From Vagococcus penaei (GTDB lineage Bacteria > Bacillota > Bacilli > Lactobacillales > Vagococcaceae): 64,000 nucleotides of DNA. The translations under genes and the position numbers were made by a program. Under the pieces are notes generated by a model that searched no databases, was not told the origin of the DNA, and saw nothing but the letters and a program-made list of their open reading frames with translations. The DNA lies in assembly GCF_001998885.1 (NCBI RefSeq), contig NZ_CP019609.1, forward strand, positions 62,001 to 126,000. The letters run 5' to 3'. Below, piece after piece: positions 53,116 through 62,387 of this stretch (its first letter is position 1; each line of letters begins with the position of its first letter).

Positions 53116-53295
53116 GTAAATCGCTCCTAATCTTTTTATAATCGATACTACAACTTATTTATTATATACCATTTTACTCAAAAAAAATAGGGTAGATAGT
53201 TTAAAAAACAGGATGTGTTTGTTAGTATAGTTGTTCTTCTCATATTCGTATATATAGGTTATAATAGACCTATTATAAATTTAAGGTGGTAGACA

Positions 53296-53925
53296 ATGAG
53301 TCACGTGACGCAACAATCGAATATTAAAAAGAAAAAAAAGCAAAAAGTTTTTGTCTTTCTTTTTCTATTTATTATGATTATGATAGCAGTTGTTTTATTG
53401 ATTAAGTCAGTTATTCGTCCTAAAATTAGAGAACAACAAATTATTTCAGTTGTAAATTTAAAAAGTCAACATCAAAAAGTTCAAACGATTAAAGAAAATC
53501 AATTACAAAAAATCTTACATGAAAAAGATGACTTTGTATTAGTCATTATTGATGGTAGAGGAAACACTGCGGATAAAGAGTTAATGAATTTCTTAAATAA
53601 CTCCAATAATTTAAAAGAAATCAAAACACCAATATATATCTATCAACCGATATATAATATTAATCAGATTAATCAAGAATATCAATTAACTGCTAAAAAT
53701 AATTTATTGTTTATGGAAAATGGAAAAGAGATTCAACGACTAGCTTTTGATTCTTTTGGGAATACTCAAGAAAAAAAAGCAGAACTACAAAAACAGTTAT
53801 TTACATTGGTGAATCCAGTTATACCGGAGCGTAAACCAATTCGTGTGAAACAAGAAAAACAATTGGATTTTAGTGTTAATCAAGGTGAAGAAGTACCAAC
53901 TGAAGAAATCACCTTTAATGAGTAG
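53296..53925 (+). CDS. Membrane-anchored protein with a possible thioredoxin-like outside domain
   Basis: A 209-residue protein with a lysine-rich N-terminus (KKKKKQK), one membrane helix (about residues 18-41), and an outside domain. The segment LHEKDDFVLVIIDGRGNTADKELMNFL with YIYQPIYNI and LLFMENGKEIQRL resembles a thioredoxin-like fold without catalytic cysteines. I cannot name the family. It is divergent from the zinc-ribbon gene. AAGGTGG precedes ATG 53296. The promoter for the trp leader begins at its stop codon. Confidence 0.65.
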   Translation: MSHVTQQSNIKKKKKQKVFVFLFLFIMIMIAVVLLIKSVIRPKIREQQIISVVNLKSQHQKVQTIKENQLQKILHEKDDFVLVIIDGRGNTADKELMNFLNNSNNLKEIKTPIYIYQPIYNINQINQEYQLTAKNNLLFMENGKEIQRLAFDSFGNTQEKKAELQKQLFTLVNPVIPERKPIRVKQEKQLDFSVNQGEEVPTEEITFNE

Positions 53926-53954
53926 TTGACAAATCAAACGTAAGTCGTTATGAT
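53926..53954 (+). promoter_or_regulatory. Promoter of the trp transporter leader
   Basis: TTGACA, a 17-base spacer and TATGAT. It starts at the stop codon of the preceding gene and would start transcription near 53961, about 32 bases before the leader peptide. Confidence 0.8.
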
Positions 53955-53992
53955 TATGTCAATAAATAATTAAAAAGAGATGAGGAATTGTC

Positions 53993-54064
53993 ATGAATCG
54001 TACAGTAACAAATTACAAAAACCAGATTATTAGTCGTTTTTCATGGCAAACTTGGCGTAGATAA
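53993..54064 (+). CDS. Trp leader peptide (23 residues, two Trp codons near its end)
   Basis: ATG 53993 has GAGGAATT about 7 bases upstream. The peptide reads MNRTVTNYKNQIISRF and then SWQTWRR, stop. TGG codons lie at 54044-54046 and 54053-54055, and the stop TAA at 54062-54064 touches the first arm of the downstream hairpin set. This is the expected geometry of a stalling peptide that senses charged tRNA-Trp. The transporter operon downstream is of the TrpXYZ type, which fits. Translation is inferred. Confidence 0.8.
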   Translation: MNRTVTNYKNQIISRFSWQTWRR

Positions 54065-54186
54065 GTTGTATGTATGAGTGATAATTCATAGATACAACGT
54101 TTAGAGAGCATTCTAACACATTGTATCTATGCACAAGATAAATACTTAGTCCGCATAGATGACTTTATTCATTTATGCGGTTTTTT
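54065..54186 (+). promoter_or_regulatory. Ribosome-mediated trp attenuator with five pairing segments
   Basis: Segment 1 gttgtatgtatga (54065-54077), segment 2 tcatagatacaac (54086-54098), segment 3 ttgtatctatgc (54121-54132), segment 4 ccgcatagatga (54151-54162) and segment 5 tcatttatgcgg (54169-54180), followed by TTTTTT. Pairings 1:2, 2:3 (catagatacaa with ttgtatctatg, perfect), 3:4 (atctatgc with gcatagat, perfect) and 4:5 (terminator) exclude each other in sequence. A ribosome finishing at the stop codon covers segment 1, so 2:3 and then 4:5 form and transcription ends. A ribosome stalled at the Trp codons leaves segment 1 free, so 1:2 and 3:4 form and transcription goes on. Confidence 0.8.
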
Positions 54187-54210
54187 ATTGTTATTTGTCG
54201 ATATGACACA

Positions 54211-54247
54211 AGCAGAAACCGTTAGTTAATGGTTTCTGCTTTTTTAT
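54211..54247 (+). terminator. Second intrinsic terminator in the trp leader
   Basis: A perfect 10-bp stem (agcagaaacc / ggtttctgct) is followed by TTTTTATTT, 43 bases before trpX. It is not obviously part of the five-segment switch. Either it lowers basal expression, or a further unseen alternative structure controls it, or a promoter lies between it and trpX. Confidence 0.85.
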
Positions 54248-54289
54248 TTACTAATAAATTTATGTCAGAATTTATTTTAGGAGGACAAA

Positions 54290-55309
54290 ATGAAAAATAG
54301 ACGATTAATCTTATCAGTCAGTACCATTATATTATTTTTAGTAGGTGCATTTATCAAAGAAACATTATTCGCTGACTCGCTTCAATCTAAGAATGATAAT
54401 CAAACCTCGTTACCTGTTGTGGGAGTTTTACAATTTGTCAGTCATCCATCGCTTGATGAAATTTATCAAGGAATGGTTGATGAATTAGCTAAATCTGGTT
54501 ACAAAAATGGAGAAACAGTGACTCTTGAACGTCAAAATGGACAGGCAGATCAAAGCAAACTAGCAAGTATGAGCCAGCAACTCATTTCAAAAAATCCCAA
54601 TGTATTAGTTGCGATTGCCACCCCAGCGGCTCAAGCACTTGCTAACCAAACGCAGGATATTCCTTTGATTCTGGGTGCAGTAAGTGATCCAGTTGGTAGT
54701 GGTTTAGCAGAGTCAATGGAAAAGCCGGGGAAAAATGCAACAGGGGTGAGTGATATTGCTCCAGTTGATGAGCAATTAGACTTAATACAGATGTTATTGC
54801 CAGGTAAGAAAGTCATGGGTATCTTAACATCATCAAGTGAAGATAATTCTAAATTTCATGTAGATAGAACAACTAAAATTGCTGAAGCTCAAGGGTTTAC
54901 CGTTAAATCTTACACCGTACCTAGTTCTAACGAAATTACACAGATGATTCACTCGCTAGCCACTGATATTGATTTTCTTTATATACCGAATGATAATACC
55001 ATCGCAAATGCAATGCCAACAGTTGTATCTGTTGCCGATCAATATCAGTTACCTGTCATTCCGGCTGTAGAAGAAATGGTCGCGCAAGGTGGTTTAGCCA
55101 CTGTTGGGAACAATCAAAAGAAATTGGGTCAGCAAATCGGAAAAATGGTAGTTAAGGTATTAGAAGACGAGTTGGATCCAGCGAAAACACCTATCGAGGT
55201 TTTTTCAACTGGTGATCCTGTAATTAACCCAACGAAAGCTACTGAACTAGGTATCACGATTCCAAAAGAATTAGAGAACATTAAAACAATACAAAAGGAT
55301 GTGAAGTGA
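54290..55309 (+). CDS. trpX: Tryptophan ABC transporter substrate-binding protein (TrpX type)
   Basis: A 339-residue ABC_sub_bind (PF04392-like) protein. An N-terminal signal or anchor helix (about residues 5-28) has no lipobox cysteine. The mature part starts VVGVLQFVSHPSLDEIYQGM, then RQNGQADQSKLASMSQQL and ATPAAQALANQT, which match the streptococcal tryptophan-binding protein very closely in wording. It should capture L-tryptophan or a close analogue outside the cell. AGGAGG precedes ATG 54290. It is the first gene after the Trp-codon leader attenuator and is followed 1 base later by the permease gene. Confidence 0.88.
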   Translation: MKNRRLILSVSTIILFLVGAFIKETLFADSLQSKNDNQTSLPVVGVLQFVSHPSLDEIYQGMVDELAKSGYKNGETVTLERQNGQADQSKLASMSQQLISKNPNVLVAIATPAAQALANQTQDIPLILGAVSDPVGSGLAESMEKPGKNATGVSDIAPVDEQLDLIQMLLPGKKVMGILTSSSEDNSKFHVDRTTKIAEAQGFTVKSYTVPSSNEITQMIHSLATDIDFLYIPNDNTIANAMPTVVSVADQYQLPVIPAVEEMVAQGGLATVGNNQKKLGQQIGKMVVKVLEDELDPAKTPIEVFSTGDPVINPTKATELGITIPKELENIKTIQKDVK

Positions 55310-55310
55310 C

Positions 55311-56201
55311 ATGTTAGTATCGACAATTGGACAAGGCTTTTTGTGGGCTATTCTTGGTTTAGGTATTTATTTAACATTTAGGGTACTTAATTTTCCCGAT
55401 TTAACAACTGAAGGAAGCTTCCCACTAGGGGGTGCTGTGTGTGTCACTGCTATAACAAATGGAATTAATCCTATATTAGCTACACTACTTGGTGTGCTTG
55501 CAGGTATGGCAGCTGGACTCACAACAGGTGTTTTGTACACAAAAGGGAAAATACCTGTTATTTTAGCTGGTATTTTAGTAATGAGTGGCTTAAATTCTGT
55601 GATGTTATTTGTGATGAAATCACCAAACTTATCCTTATTAAATCATTCAACAGTGTTTAACTTAATTAAGGTATTTCATGTACCCAAAAATTTTGATGTT
55701 GTGCTAATAAGTTTAGTCGTTGTTGTATTAGTGATTATTTTAATGGTTTTCTTTTTAAATACCGAAATTGGACAGGCTTATATTGCCACAGGGGATAATG
55801 AAACCGTGGCTAAATCATTAGGTATTGAAACAGATAAAATGAAAATTCTAGGTTTGGTAGTATCTAATGGTGTTATTGCCTTATCTGGTGCATTAATTGC
55901 TCAGAGTGAAGGGTACGCAGATGTTAGTAAAGGAATCGGAGTTATTGTGATTGGTTTGGCATCGATTATTTTAGGTGAATTAATCTTTGGCGAATTGACA
56001 ATGTTAGAACGATTTATTGCGATTGTAGTTGGGAGTATTCTTTATCAATTATTAATTTTAGCAGTTATCAAACTTAACTTTGACACAACTTATCTAAAAA
56101 TTTATTCATCGGTTATTTTGGCTATTTGCCTAATGATACCGCAACTCAAATATCGGCTATTTGGTCGACTAAACTTATTTAAGGAGGAGAAAAAACAATG
56201 A
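55311..56201 (+). CDS. Tryptophan ABC transporter permease (TrpY type)
   Basis: A 296-residue branched-chain-type permease (BPD_transp_2 fold) with about eight to nine membrane segments. It starts QGFLWAILGLGIYLTFRVLNFPDLTTEGSF, which is the family-typical N-terminus, and shows GDNETVAKSLGIETDKMKILGL (coupling loop) and GVIVIGLASIILGE. It starts 1 base after the trpX stop and overlaps the ATPase gene by 4 bases. It forms the channel of the tryptophan importer. Confidence 0.9.
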   Translation: MLVSTIGQGFLWAILGLGIYLTFRVLNFPDLTTEGSFPLGGAVCVTAITNGINPILATLLGVLAGMAAGLTTGVLYTKGKIPVILAGILVMSGLNSVMLFVMKSPNLSLLNHSTVFNLIKVFHVPKNFDVVLISLVVVVLVIILMVFFLNTEIGQAYIATGDNETVAKSLGIETDKMKILGLVVSNGVIALSGALIAQSEGYADVSKGIGVIVIGLASIILGELIFGELTMLERFIAIVVGSILYQLLILAVIKLNFDTTYLKIYSSVILAICLMIPQLKYRLFGRLNLFKEEKKQ

Positions 56202-56944
56202 TACAACCGCTATTACTCATCAATGATGCTATGAAAATCACAGATTCTGGATTAAAAATTATGAATCAGCTAAATTTAAGTATCTATGAAGGAGATTTTA
56301 TCACTGTTTTAGGTGGAAATGGTGCAGGAAAATCAACTCTTTTTAATGCTATCAGTGGCACGCTAAAATTAACATCAGGTACGATTTCTTTAAATCAGCT
56401 CAATATTACTAATCAAAGTGAAGAAAAGCGCGCAGCATATTTTGCTAGAGTATTTCAAGATCCTAAAAATGGGACTGCTCCCCGAATGACAGTCTTAGAA
56501 AATTTATTATTAGCTAGCCAACGTGGCAGCAAACGTCGCCTGAAAAATAGACAGTTGGTAAGTAAGCGTCAAGACTATTATGATTTATGTGCTCAAGTTG
56601 GTAATGGTTTGGAGAATCACCTTGATACACCTACTGGAAATTTGTCTGGCGGACAACGTCAAGCATTAAGTTTACTAATGGCGACATTAAAAAAACCGGA
56701 TTTACTACTATTAGATGAACATACTGCTGCACTCGATCCAAGAACGGGAAAACAATTGATGGCACTGACAGATCAAAAAATTAGAGATAATCAATTAACT
56801 TGCTTGATGATTACTCATCATATGCAAGACGCTTTAACTTATGGTAATCGTTTAATTGTTTTAGAAAAAGGACAAATAAAAAGAGATTTTTCTAAGTCAG
56901 AGAAAGAAAAATTGACAATGCCAGACTTGCTAAAATTTTTTTAA
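56198..56944 (+). CDS. Tryptophan ABC transporter ATP-binding protein (TrpZ type)
   Basis: A 248-residue ATPase. Walker A is GGNGAGKST (about residues 44-52), signature LSGGQRQA, Walker B LLLLDEHTAALDP (with the D-loop) and switch His in MITHHMQ. The Walker B motif has EHTA where most have EPTS, common in this subfamily. The ATGA overlap with the permease shows coupled translation. AAGGAGG lies within the end of the permease gene. It is the last gene of the leader-controlled operon; no clear terminator follows before the GNAT gene. Confidence 0.92.
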   Translation: MIQPLLLINDAMKITDSGLKIMNQLNLSIYEGDFITVLGGNGAGKSTLFNAISGTLKLTSGTISLNQLNITNQSEEKRAAYFARVFQDPKNGTAPRMTVLENLLLASQRGSKRRLKNRQLVSKRQDYYDLCAQVGNGLENHLDTPTGNLSGGQRQALSLLMATLKKPDLLLLDEHTAALDPRTGKQLMALTDQKIRDNQLTCLMITHHMQDALTYGNRLIVLEKGQIKRDFSKSEKEKLTMPDLLKFF

Positions 56945-56959
56945 GTGAGGTTGTGAAAA

Positions 56960-57472
56960 ATGCAAATTGTTAGGTTACATTTAATGAAAGAATCTGATTT
57001 AAAAGAATTGGCTAGTTTTAAATCAGATTGTCTTTCAATGAAACAGCCAATTCATGGTAGCTATGGGTTAGGAAATACAAAAGATAACAAAAAATGGGCA
57101 CAGGATATATTAAAAAATAAATTAAAAAAAAATCAGTATTTATTTTTAGGTAGAAATGAGCAGGGCAGACTAGTTGGCTTAATAAATTATAAATCTACTT
57201 TAACTGCATATGAGACTAGAATGGGTGGGCATGTAAGCTATACAGTGCATCCTCTATATCAAGGAAAGGGATATGCTAAAGAGATGCTAGCAACCCTTAT
57301 TCAATGGCTAAGAGATGGACAAATAACTGAACATATTTTGTTAACCGTTGATAATGACAATCAAGCATCAAAAAAAGTTATCCAAGCTAATAAGGGTAAA
57401 TATCAGAATAGCATTATACTTGATAATAAAAGAATTAATAGATACACAATAACAATATATTCCGAAAAGTAA
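56960..57472 (+). CDS. GNAT family N-acetyltransferase
   Basis: A 170-residue acetyltransferase. The acetyl-CoA site is VHPLYQGKGYAKEMLATLI (about residues 95-113), and DNDNQASKKVIQANKGKYQ (about 134-152) is the usual C-terminal feature. It is similar in layout to small YjaB-/RimJ-like proteins; the target is unknown. It starts 15 bases after the tryptophan ATPase gene with GTGAGG upstream, so it may be the fourth gene of that operon. Confidence 0.88.
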   Translation: MQIVRLHLMKESDLKELASFKSDCLSMKQPIHGSYGLGNTKDNKKWAQDILKNKLKKNQYLFLGRNEQGRLVGLINYKSTLTAYETRMGGHVSYTVHPLYQGKGYAKEMLATLIQWLRDGQITEHILLTVDNDNQASKKVIQANKGKYQNSIILDNKRINRYTITIYSEK

Positions 57473-57654
57473 TAATTATATTAAAATTTTATTAGTCATT
57501 AAAGAACGAGCTATGAGTATGATAAAATAACAGTTATTTGACTAACTCAATAATATAGTGTAAATTAAGGAAACGAGCGAATGATAACGTTTGTTTTATA
57601 TAGAGCGTTTTAAAATAATCATCGCTATATTTTCTATTTTGGAGGAGAATGTTA

Positions 57655-58353
57655 GTGTCGGAAAAAGAAATTTTTTTAAGATTAGCTATTTCATTATTTT
57701 TTTCTGGAATTATTGGTTTAGAAAGAGAAAAAAATCAAAGTAATGCTGGAATTAAGACGCATTCATTAGTTGGGATTTCTGCAACACTTATTGCAATGAT
57801 TCAAGTTGAAATTAGTCACGATGCTCTTAAAAGTGCGATTGCTCACCCTGAACTTATATCTTTATTTGGCGCAGATCCGTCCCGGTTAACGGCACAAGTC
57901 ATTTCAGGAATTGGTTTTTTAGGTGCAGGGACAATAATTGTCACTAAACGAAGTATCTCTGGTTTAACAACTGCTGCTTCTATTTGGTCAGTAGCCTGTT
58001 TGGGTATTGCTGTGGGTATGGGGTATTTCTTTTTATCATTTGCTTCTTTTTTAGTAATATTTAGTATTTTATTTTTATTCAAACGTATATTACGTATTTC
58101 TGTACCAACTAAATTAGTGATTAAATATATTGGAGGTACAGAAACGCTAGAGGAGATAAAAGAAGTATTACAACAACTAAAATTAAAATACACAACGATT
58201 AAGTATGATGTGCGAATGTATGGTGATATCCGTGTTTACTCTAATGTATTTGAAATTGAGTCATTAGATCGCAAATATTTTGATAAGTTACTAAATAAAT
58301 TAGCCAATAATGAGCATATCATTAATTGTGAACAAACAAGAATCGAGCTTTAA
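57655..58353 (+). CDS. MgtC/SapB family membrane protein
   Basis: A 232-residue protein with an N-terminal membrane domain of about four to five helices and a cytoplasmic C-terminal domain. The family signature is read as SGIIGLEREKNQSNAGIKTHSLVGI (split here: GIIGLEREK, then NAGIKTHSLVG), with the conserved ISGIGFLGAGTIIV and SIWSVACLGIAVGMGY. MgtC proteins support growth at low magnesium and modulate the membrane ATP synthase; others may transport ions. The start is probably GTG 57655, as GGAGGAG lies 7 bases upstream; ATG 57649 is only one base from that site. A strong hairpin terminator overlaps its stop. Confidence 0.9.
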   Translation: MSEKEIFLRLAISLFFSGIIGLEREKNQSNAGIKTHSLVGISATLIAMIQVEISHDALKSAIAHPELISLFGADPSRLTAQVISGIGFLGAGTIIVTKRSISGLTTAASIWSVACLGIAVGMGYFFLSFASFLVIFSILFLFKRILRISVPTKLVIKYIGGTETLEEIKEVLQQLKLKYTTIKYDVRMYGDIRVYSNVFEIESLDRKYFDKLLNKLANNEHIINCEQTRIEL

Positions 58354-58374
58354 GCAAATTCTTGTTTGTTTTCA
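58331..58374 (+). terminator. Intrinsic terminator at the end of the MgtC-family gene
   Basis: Perfect 13-bp arms aacaaacaagaat (58331-58343) and attcttgtttgtt (58358-58370) are followed by TTCATT. The stop codon lies in the loop. Confidence 0.8.
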
Positions 58375-58442
58375 TTATTTTAATTAAACTAAATAAAATT
58401 GATAGATTATTAGTTAAAAAATAATAGCCGAAATTAATTTAG

Positions 58443-58718
58443 AGCATTTTATTTGGTAATATAAAATATTTTGATCGGATTTTTCTTGTAATATCAATTT
58501 GTGCCTTATTAGCAGGTATAGGCAGACAAAAGACTACCTCATTTTTAGGTGTTAATTTATTAAGACTTATTGTTTCATTGTTATGTGATTGCATTATCTT
58601 TAGCCTCTTTTCTAGTAGGTTACTTATCTTATTAATCGGAATAAGTATTCAATATTTGCTTAAATCAGACCACTTTTTATCTTTCGACAATGTCACACAT
58701 TTAATATCTGTAAAATAA
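58443..58718 (+). other. Hydrophobic open frame without a start codon (possible gene remnant)
   Basis: 91 codons are open with no ATG and no ribosome site. The frame reads like a membrane segment (YFDRIFLVISICALLAGIG, then RLIVSLLCDCIIFSLF), and it overlaps the 3' end of the minus-strand YolD-like gene. It may be a scrap of a membrane-protein gene. I see nothing else in this gap between the MgtC gene and the YolD-like gene. Confidence 0.3.
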
Positions 58719-58948
58719 ATAAACTCATTCTCAAGATAAAGCCCTACCTCATTGAAACCTTTAATGTGGCCTGTAATTGATTTTAAAGGTTGTAGATTAT
58801 CTATAGTCAAAATATTTTTTTGGATTGTAAGTATATCATTTTTTTTAATTGCCAATTGATATAGGGCATACATCTCCGTTTCAGTCATTTCATCCATTCG
58901 AATAGTTAAGTCTTGATTTTTATAATTAACTTGATTGGTGTCCGCCAA
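58649..58948 (-). CDS. YolD-like protein
   Basis: A 99-residue protein whose core (MTETEMYALYQLAIKKNDILTI, then SITGHIKGFNEVGLYLEN and YFTDIKCVTL) fits the YolD-like family, small proteins found next to UvrX/UmuC-type polymerases in Firmicutes and SOS-induced with them. The proposed start is TTG 58948; it overlaps the end of the polymerase gene by 23 bases. The ribosome site is weak. It is probably cotranscribed from the SOS promoter at 60257-60285. The function of the family is unclear; a role as polymerase accessory has been suggested. Confidence 0.72.
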   Translation of the reverse strand: MADTNQVNYKNQDLTIRMDEMTETEMYALYQLAIKKNDILTIQKNILTIDNLQPLKSITGHIKGFNEVGLYLENEFIYFTDIKCVTLSKDKKWSDLSKY

Positions 58949-60204
58949 TTAATTTTTCTCGATTAATAGCAGTTGCACCATCTAAAAGAGCATTAGCTCT
59001 GACAATTGAAGAGTAACCAAATTTCTGACGTATAGTATCAACTATTGTATCTAGTTGAGCCTCTGCGACTTCTTTTTCGGGTGGAAAGAACAAACTAGTT
59101 GGGTAGAGTAATTATCAGATAGCTTGCTATAGCTAATACTAAGTGCTCGAATAGGTAAATCACCCAAATCTTTTGCTCTAAACATTAAAATTAAATTATT
59201 ACTCAAAGTCTTGGAATTAGAAGTAGGTGTTATGGTTCTTTGGACAGAAAAAACTCTTTCTTTAGTTAGATGTGAGTAGGAAATTGATAATGATAAACAA
59301 CCTGTTTCTAAATTCTTTTGGCGTAACGTTGTAGCAACTTGGTCTGCCATCTCTCTAATGACTATTTCAATTTCGGCTCTTTTATAATAATCTCTATCTA
59401 ATATTTGGGATTTACCATAGGATTTCTCTTTAACGATGGTACGTTCGTTTAACAAACTACGATCGATTCCCCAAGCATGAGCAAATAATTGTAAGCCAAT
59501 CACACCCAATTCTTTTTTTAAAGCAAAAGGATCAGCAAAGGCTAAATCATGAACAGTTTTAATAGCGAATAAGTGAGTTAATTTTTTAGATAACTTAGAC
59601 CCAATACCCACATATCAGTTAAACAATCAATTTTCCAAAGTGTTTCAGGTATGCACTCGTACGTCCACTGCTCGATAAAATTGGGGTTATGTTTAGCAGC
59701 AATGTCTAAACAAACTTTAGCTAACAATGGATTAGGACCAATCCCAATCTTAACGATAAGTCCTAATGTATTCCAGATGTCTTGACGAATTTTTTTAGCA
59801 ATGTCATGTGTCGTACCAAATAGTAGGTGAGAACCAGAAACATCGATAAAACTTTCATCAATACTGTAAATATAATGGAAATCTTTGGATGTATAGTTTC
59901 TTAAAATGTCATTTAATTTTTGATTGAATTTTAAGTATAGAGACATTCGTGGTGGAACAATAATTAAATCAGGATGGCTAGGCAGATCATACTTGCGGGT
60001 AACATTAGTTATCCCGAGTTTTTCTTTGGCCATTGGACTAGCAGCGAGACATAAACCTCCAGAATTTTCAGCTTTTGACATAACAACAAGCATTGTAGTC
60101 ATAGGATTTAAGCCTCTCATACGGCATTCAACAGAGGCATAAAAGCTTGTTACATCGATACACATGATATCACGATTAGGTTCTTGTGAGTAATCGTAGT
60201 ACAT
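58926..60204 (-). pseudogene. Y-family DNA polymerase (UvrX/UmuC-like) with two frameshifts
   Basis: The full-length gene would encode about 425 residues, the normal size. The N-terminal frame (59578-60204) has the catalytic ICIDVTSFYASVECR-type motif, read as MCIDVTSFYASVECR, and IYSIDESFIDVS. It breaks at about 59607-59609, where TGGG replaces an expected TGGGG (DMWGIGSKLSKKL continues in the next frame). The middle frame (to 59051) breaks again near 59095, and the end continues in a third frame with PPEKEVAEAQLDTIVDTI and EKLIGGHQSS to stop 58926. Both lesions are single-base losses. AAAGGAG precedes ATG 60204, and an SOS box lies upstream. It is a real pseudogene unless the read is wrong. 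Confidence 0.85.
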
Positions 60205-60256
60205 GTTTGGTCATCTCCTTTATTATATCGACAACTTTAATTAACTTAGTAAGAAT

Positions 60257-60285
60257 ATTATACGAACGTATGTTCCTTTTGTAAA
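60257..60285 (-). promoter_or_regulatory. SOS promoter with LexA box in the spacer
   Basis: On the minus strand: TTTACA (60285-60280), a 17-base spacer and TATAAT (60262-60257). The spacer holds CGAAC-GTAT-GTTCC (60263-60276 on the plus strand), a perfect match to the Gram-positive LexA/DinR consensus CGAACRNRYGTTYC in its outer bases. It drives the polymerase/YolD unit and should be induced by DNA damage. Confidence 0.9.
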
Positions 60286-61221
60286 GGGGAACAGCATTTT
60301 TATTTAATTAAAATTAATGATAAACCGAACAGATAGACAAAGTATCAGGTTTTTGAGGCTCTTTGTCAAATTGGACTGATGAGTTAAATTTATCATCTTT
60401 TTTAGTTATTTAATTTTTATAAGGTCGCTCATCAAGAAAATTCTTATTCTCATAGTGTTAAACGATTTGAACCCGTATGAAACTCTTTTTAGTGTTTTTA
60501 TATGGGTATTCTTAGCTTCAATTTTTCCATTGGAAAAATCATAAAGAAGAGCATTACGAATACCATCTTCATACACCAGTAAGTTCTCTAATTTATCTTT
60601 AAATAGTGTATCTAAGCCAGTAGATAAGTTTTTCAAAAGTTCAAAAAATGAATGAGCGTCTTTATTTCTAAAGTGATACGTTAATAATTGGAAACTATCA
60701 TAGGCTTTTTTTAGATTCAAAGAGAATGAGAGTAGTCGATCAATCATCATTGATTCCGTTAAAAGTGGATACTTTGGAGAAGGGAAACTTTTCCAGGTTT
60801 TGAATTCAGAAATAGAAACAGTCAATTGATTTTTTAAAAGGAATTTCCAATTTGATTTTAGTTTATTGGCCTCTGATTTTTTCTTAGCGACATTCAAGAG
60901 CTTCATTTCTCGTACTCTAAACTCATTAAAAGCGGTGTTTAGGTGTTTTACAACATGGAACCGATCAATAATTAGACTAGCATTCGGAAAGACTCTTTTA
61001 GTCAATTGAAAGTAAGCAGCATTCATATCAGTTACTAAGAATTTTACCTTTTCTCGTTCCTCCAACGGAGAACGATTAAAATAAGTTGTAAGTTTGTGGA
61101 ATGGCAACACTTTTTTTGACAAATATTATAAGGTGTCAAAACATTGGTACTGTTATCCGATTACCCTTGACCATGAGCCTCTCAAACTGTGACTCTTTCG
61201 CGGTGTGTTGACTTATAAAAA

Positions 61222-62058
61222 TCAACCCGCTATCTCACACGTATCACAGTTTGACTCATCCTCAAGGGAAGCTATCGCTAATCTCTGAGCTCTGATACTA
61301 AGCGGAGTGACATAATTCAATGCTCCGTGTATTCTGAAATGATTCCACCAATGAACATAGTCATAAAGAGCCATAGATAATTCTTTTAGTGTCTCAAACT
61401 GATTGGGATAAACGAACTCTGCTTTAAAGGATTTATAAGTTGACTCGGCGACGGCATTATCCCAGGGATTTCCTTTTCTACTCAACGATCGCTTGATATT
61501 AAATGTATTTAGTATGGTATCAATCACTTGATTATCAAATTCTTTTCCTCTATCAGTATGAAACAACTGAATGTTTGTTAAGGCGTACGGAATCGTATAA
61601 AATGCCTGTTTAACTAATTCGGCATCTTTTGATGCCCCACAACTAAATCCAATGATTTCTCGATTAAATAAATCAAGAATTAAACAGACATAGTGCCAAC
61701 GATTGCCAACCTTGACATAAGTTAAATCGGTGACAACTTTTTCTAATGGCATAACGGAGTTAAAATGACGTTTTAATTGATTGGTTATTTTAGACTCATT
61801 CACATTAGAAGATACCACCTTAAAATAAGCTTTCGTATACACAGAAACGAGGTTTCTGTGTCGCATAATCCTTCTAATTTTTCTTCTACTGAGAATGATG
61901 CCTTCTAAACTAAGTGCTTTTTTTATTTTACGAGCGCCATAAGCTTTTTTATTTTGGCGAAAAATCATTTCCACAATTTCTTCTAGTTCACTTTCTAGTA
62001 ATGGCTTCTTTTCCTGATAATAGTAAGTTTGTCTTGATATTTTAAGGACTCGGCACAT
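61222..62058 (-). CDS. IS150-like transposase OrfB, copy B
   Basis: A 278-residue DDE transposase, intact, with VVTDLTYV, HTDRGKEF and DNAVAESTYKSF. It differs from the OrfB at 44912-45748 by about two residues. Fusion with OrfA by -1 frameshifting is expected, as for the other copy. Confidence 0.94.
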   Translation of the reverse strand: MCRVLKISRQTYYYQEKKPLLESELEEIVEMIFRQNKKAYGARKIKKALSLEGIILSRRKIRRIMRHRNLVSVYTKAYFKVVSSNVNESKITNQLKRHFNSVMPLEKVVTDLTYVKVGNRWHYVCLILDLFNREIIGFSCGASKDAELVKQAFYTIPYALTNIQLFHTDRGKEFDNQVIDTILNTFNIKRSLSRKGNPWDNAVAESTYKSFKAEFVYPNQFETLKELSMALYDYVHWWNHFRIHGALNYVTPLSIRAQRLAIASLEDESNCDTCEIAG

Positions 62059-62093
62059 CGCTGATATAGAATATTTATGTTTGTTGGCTTTAA

Positions 62094-62387
<294 letters not shown>

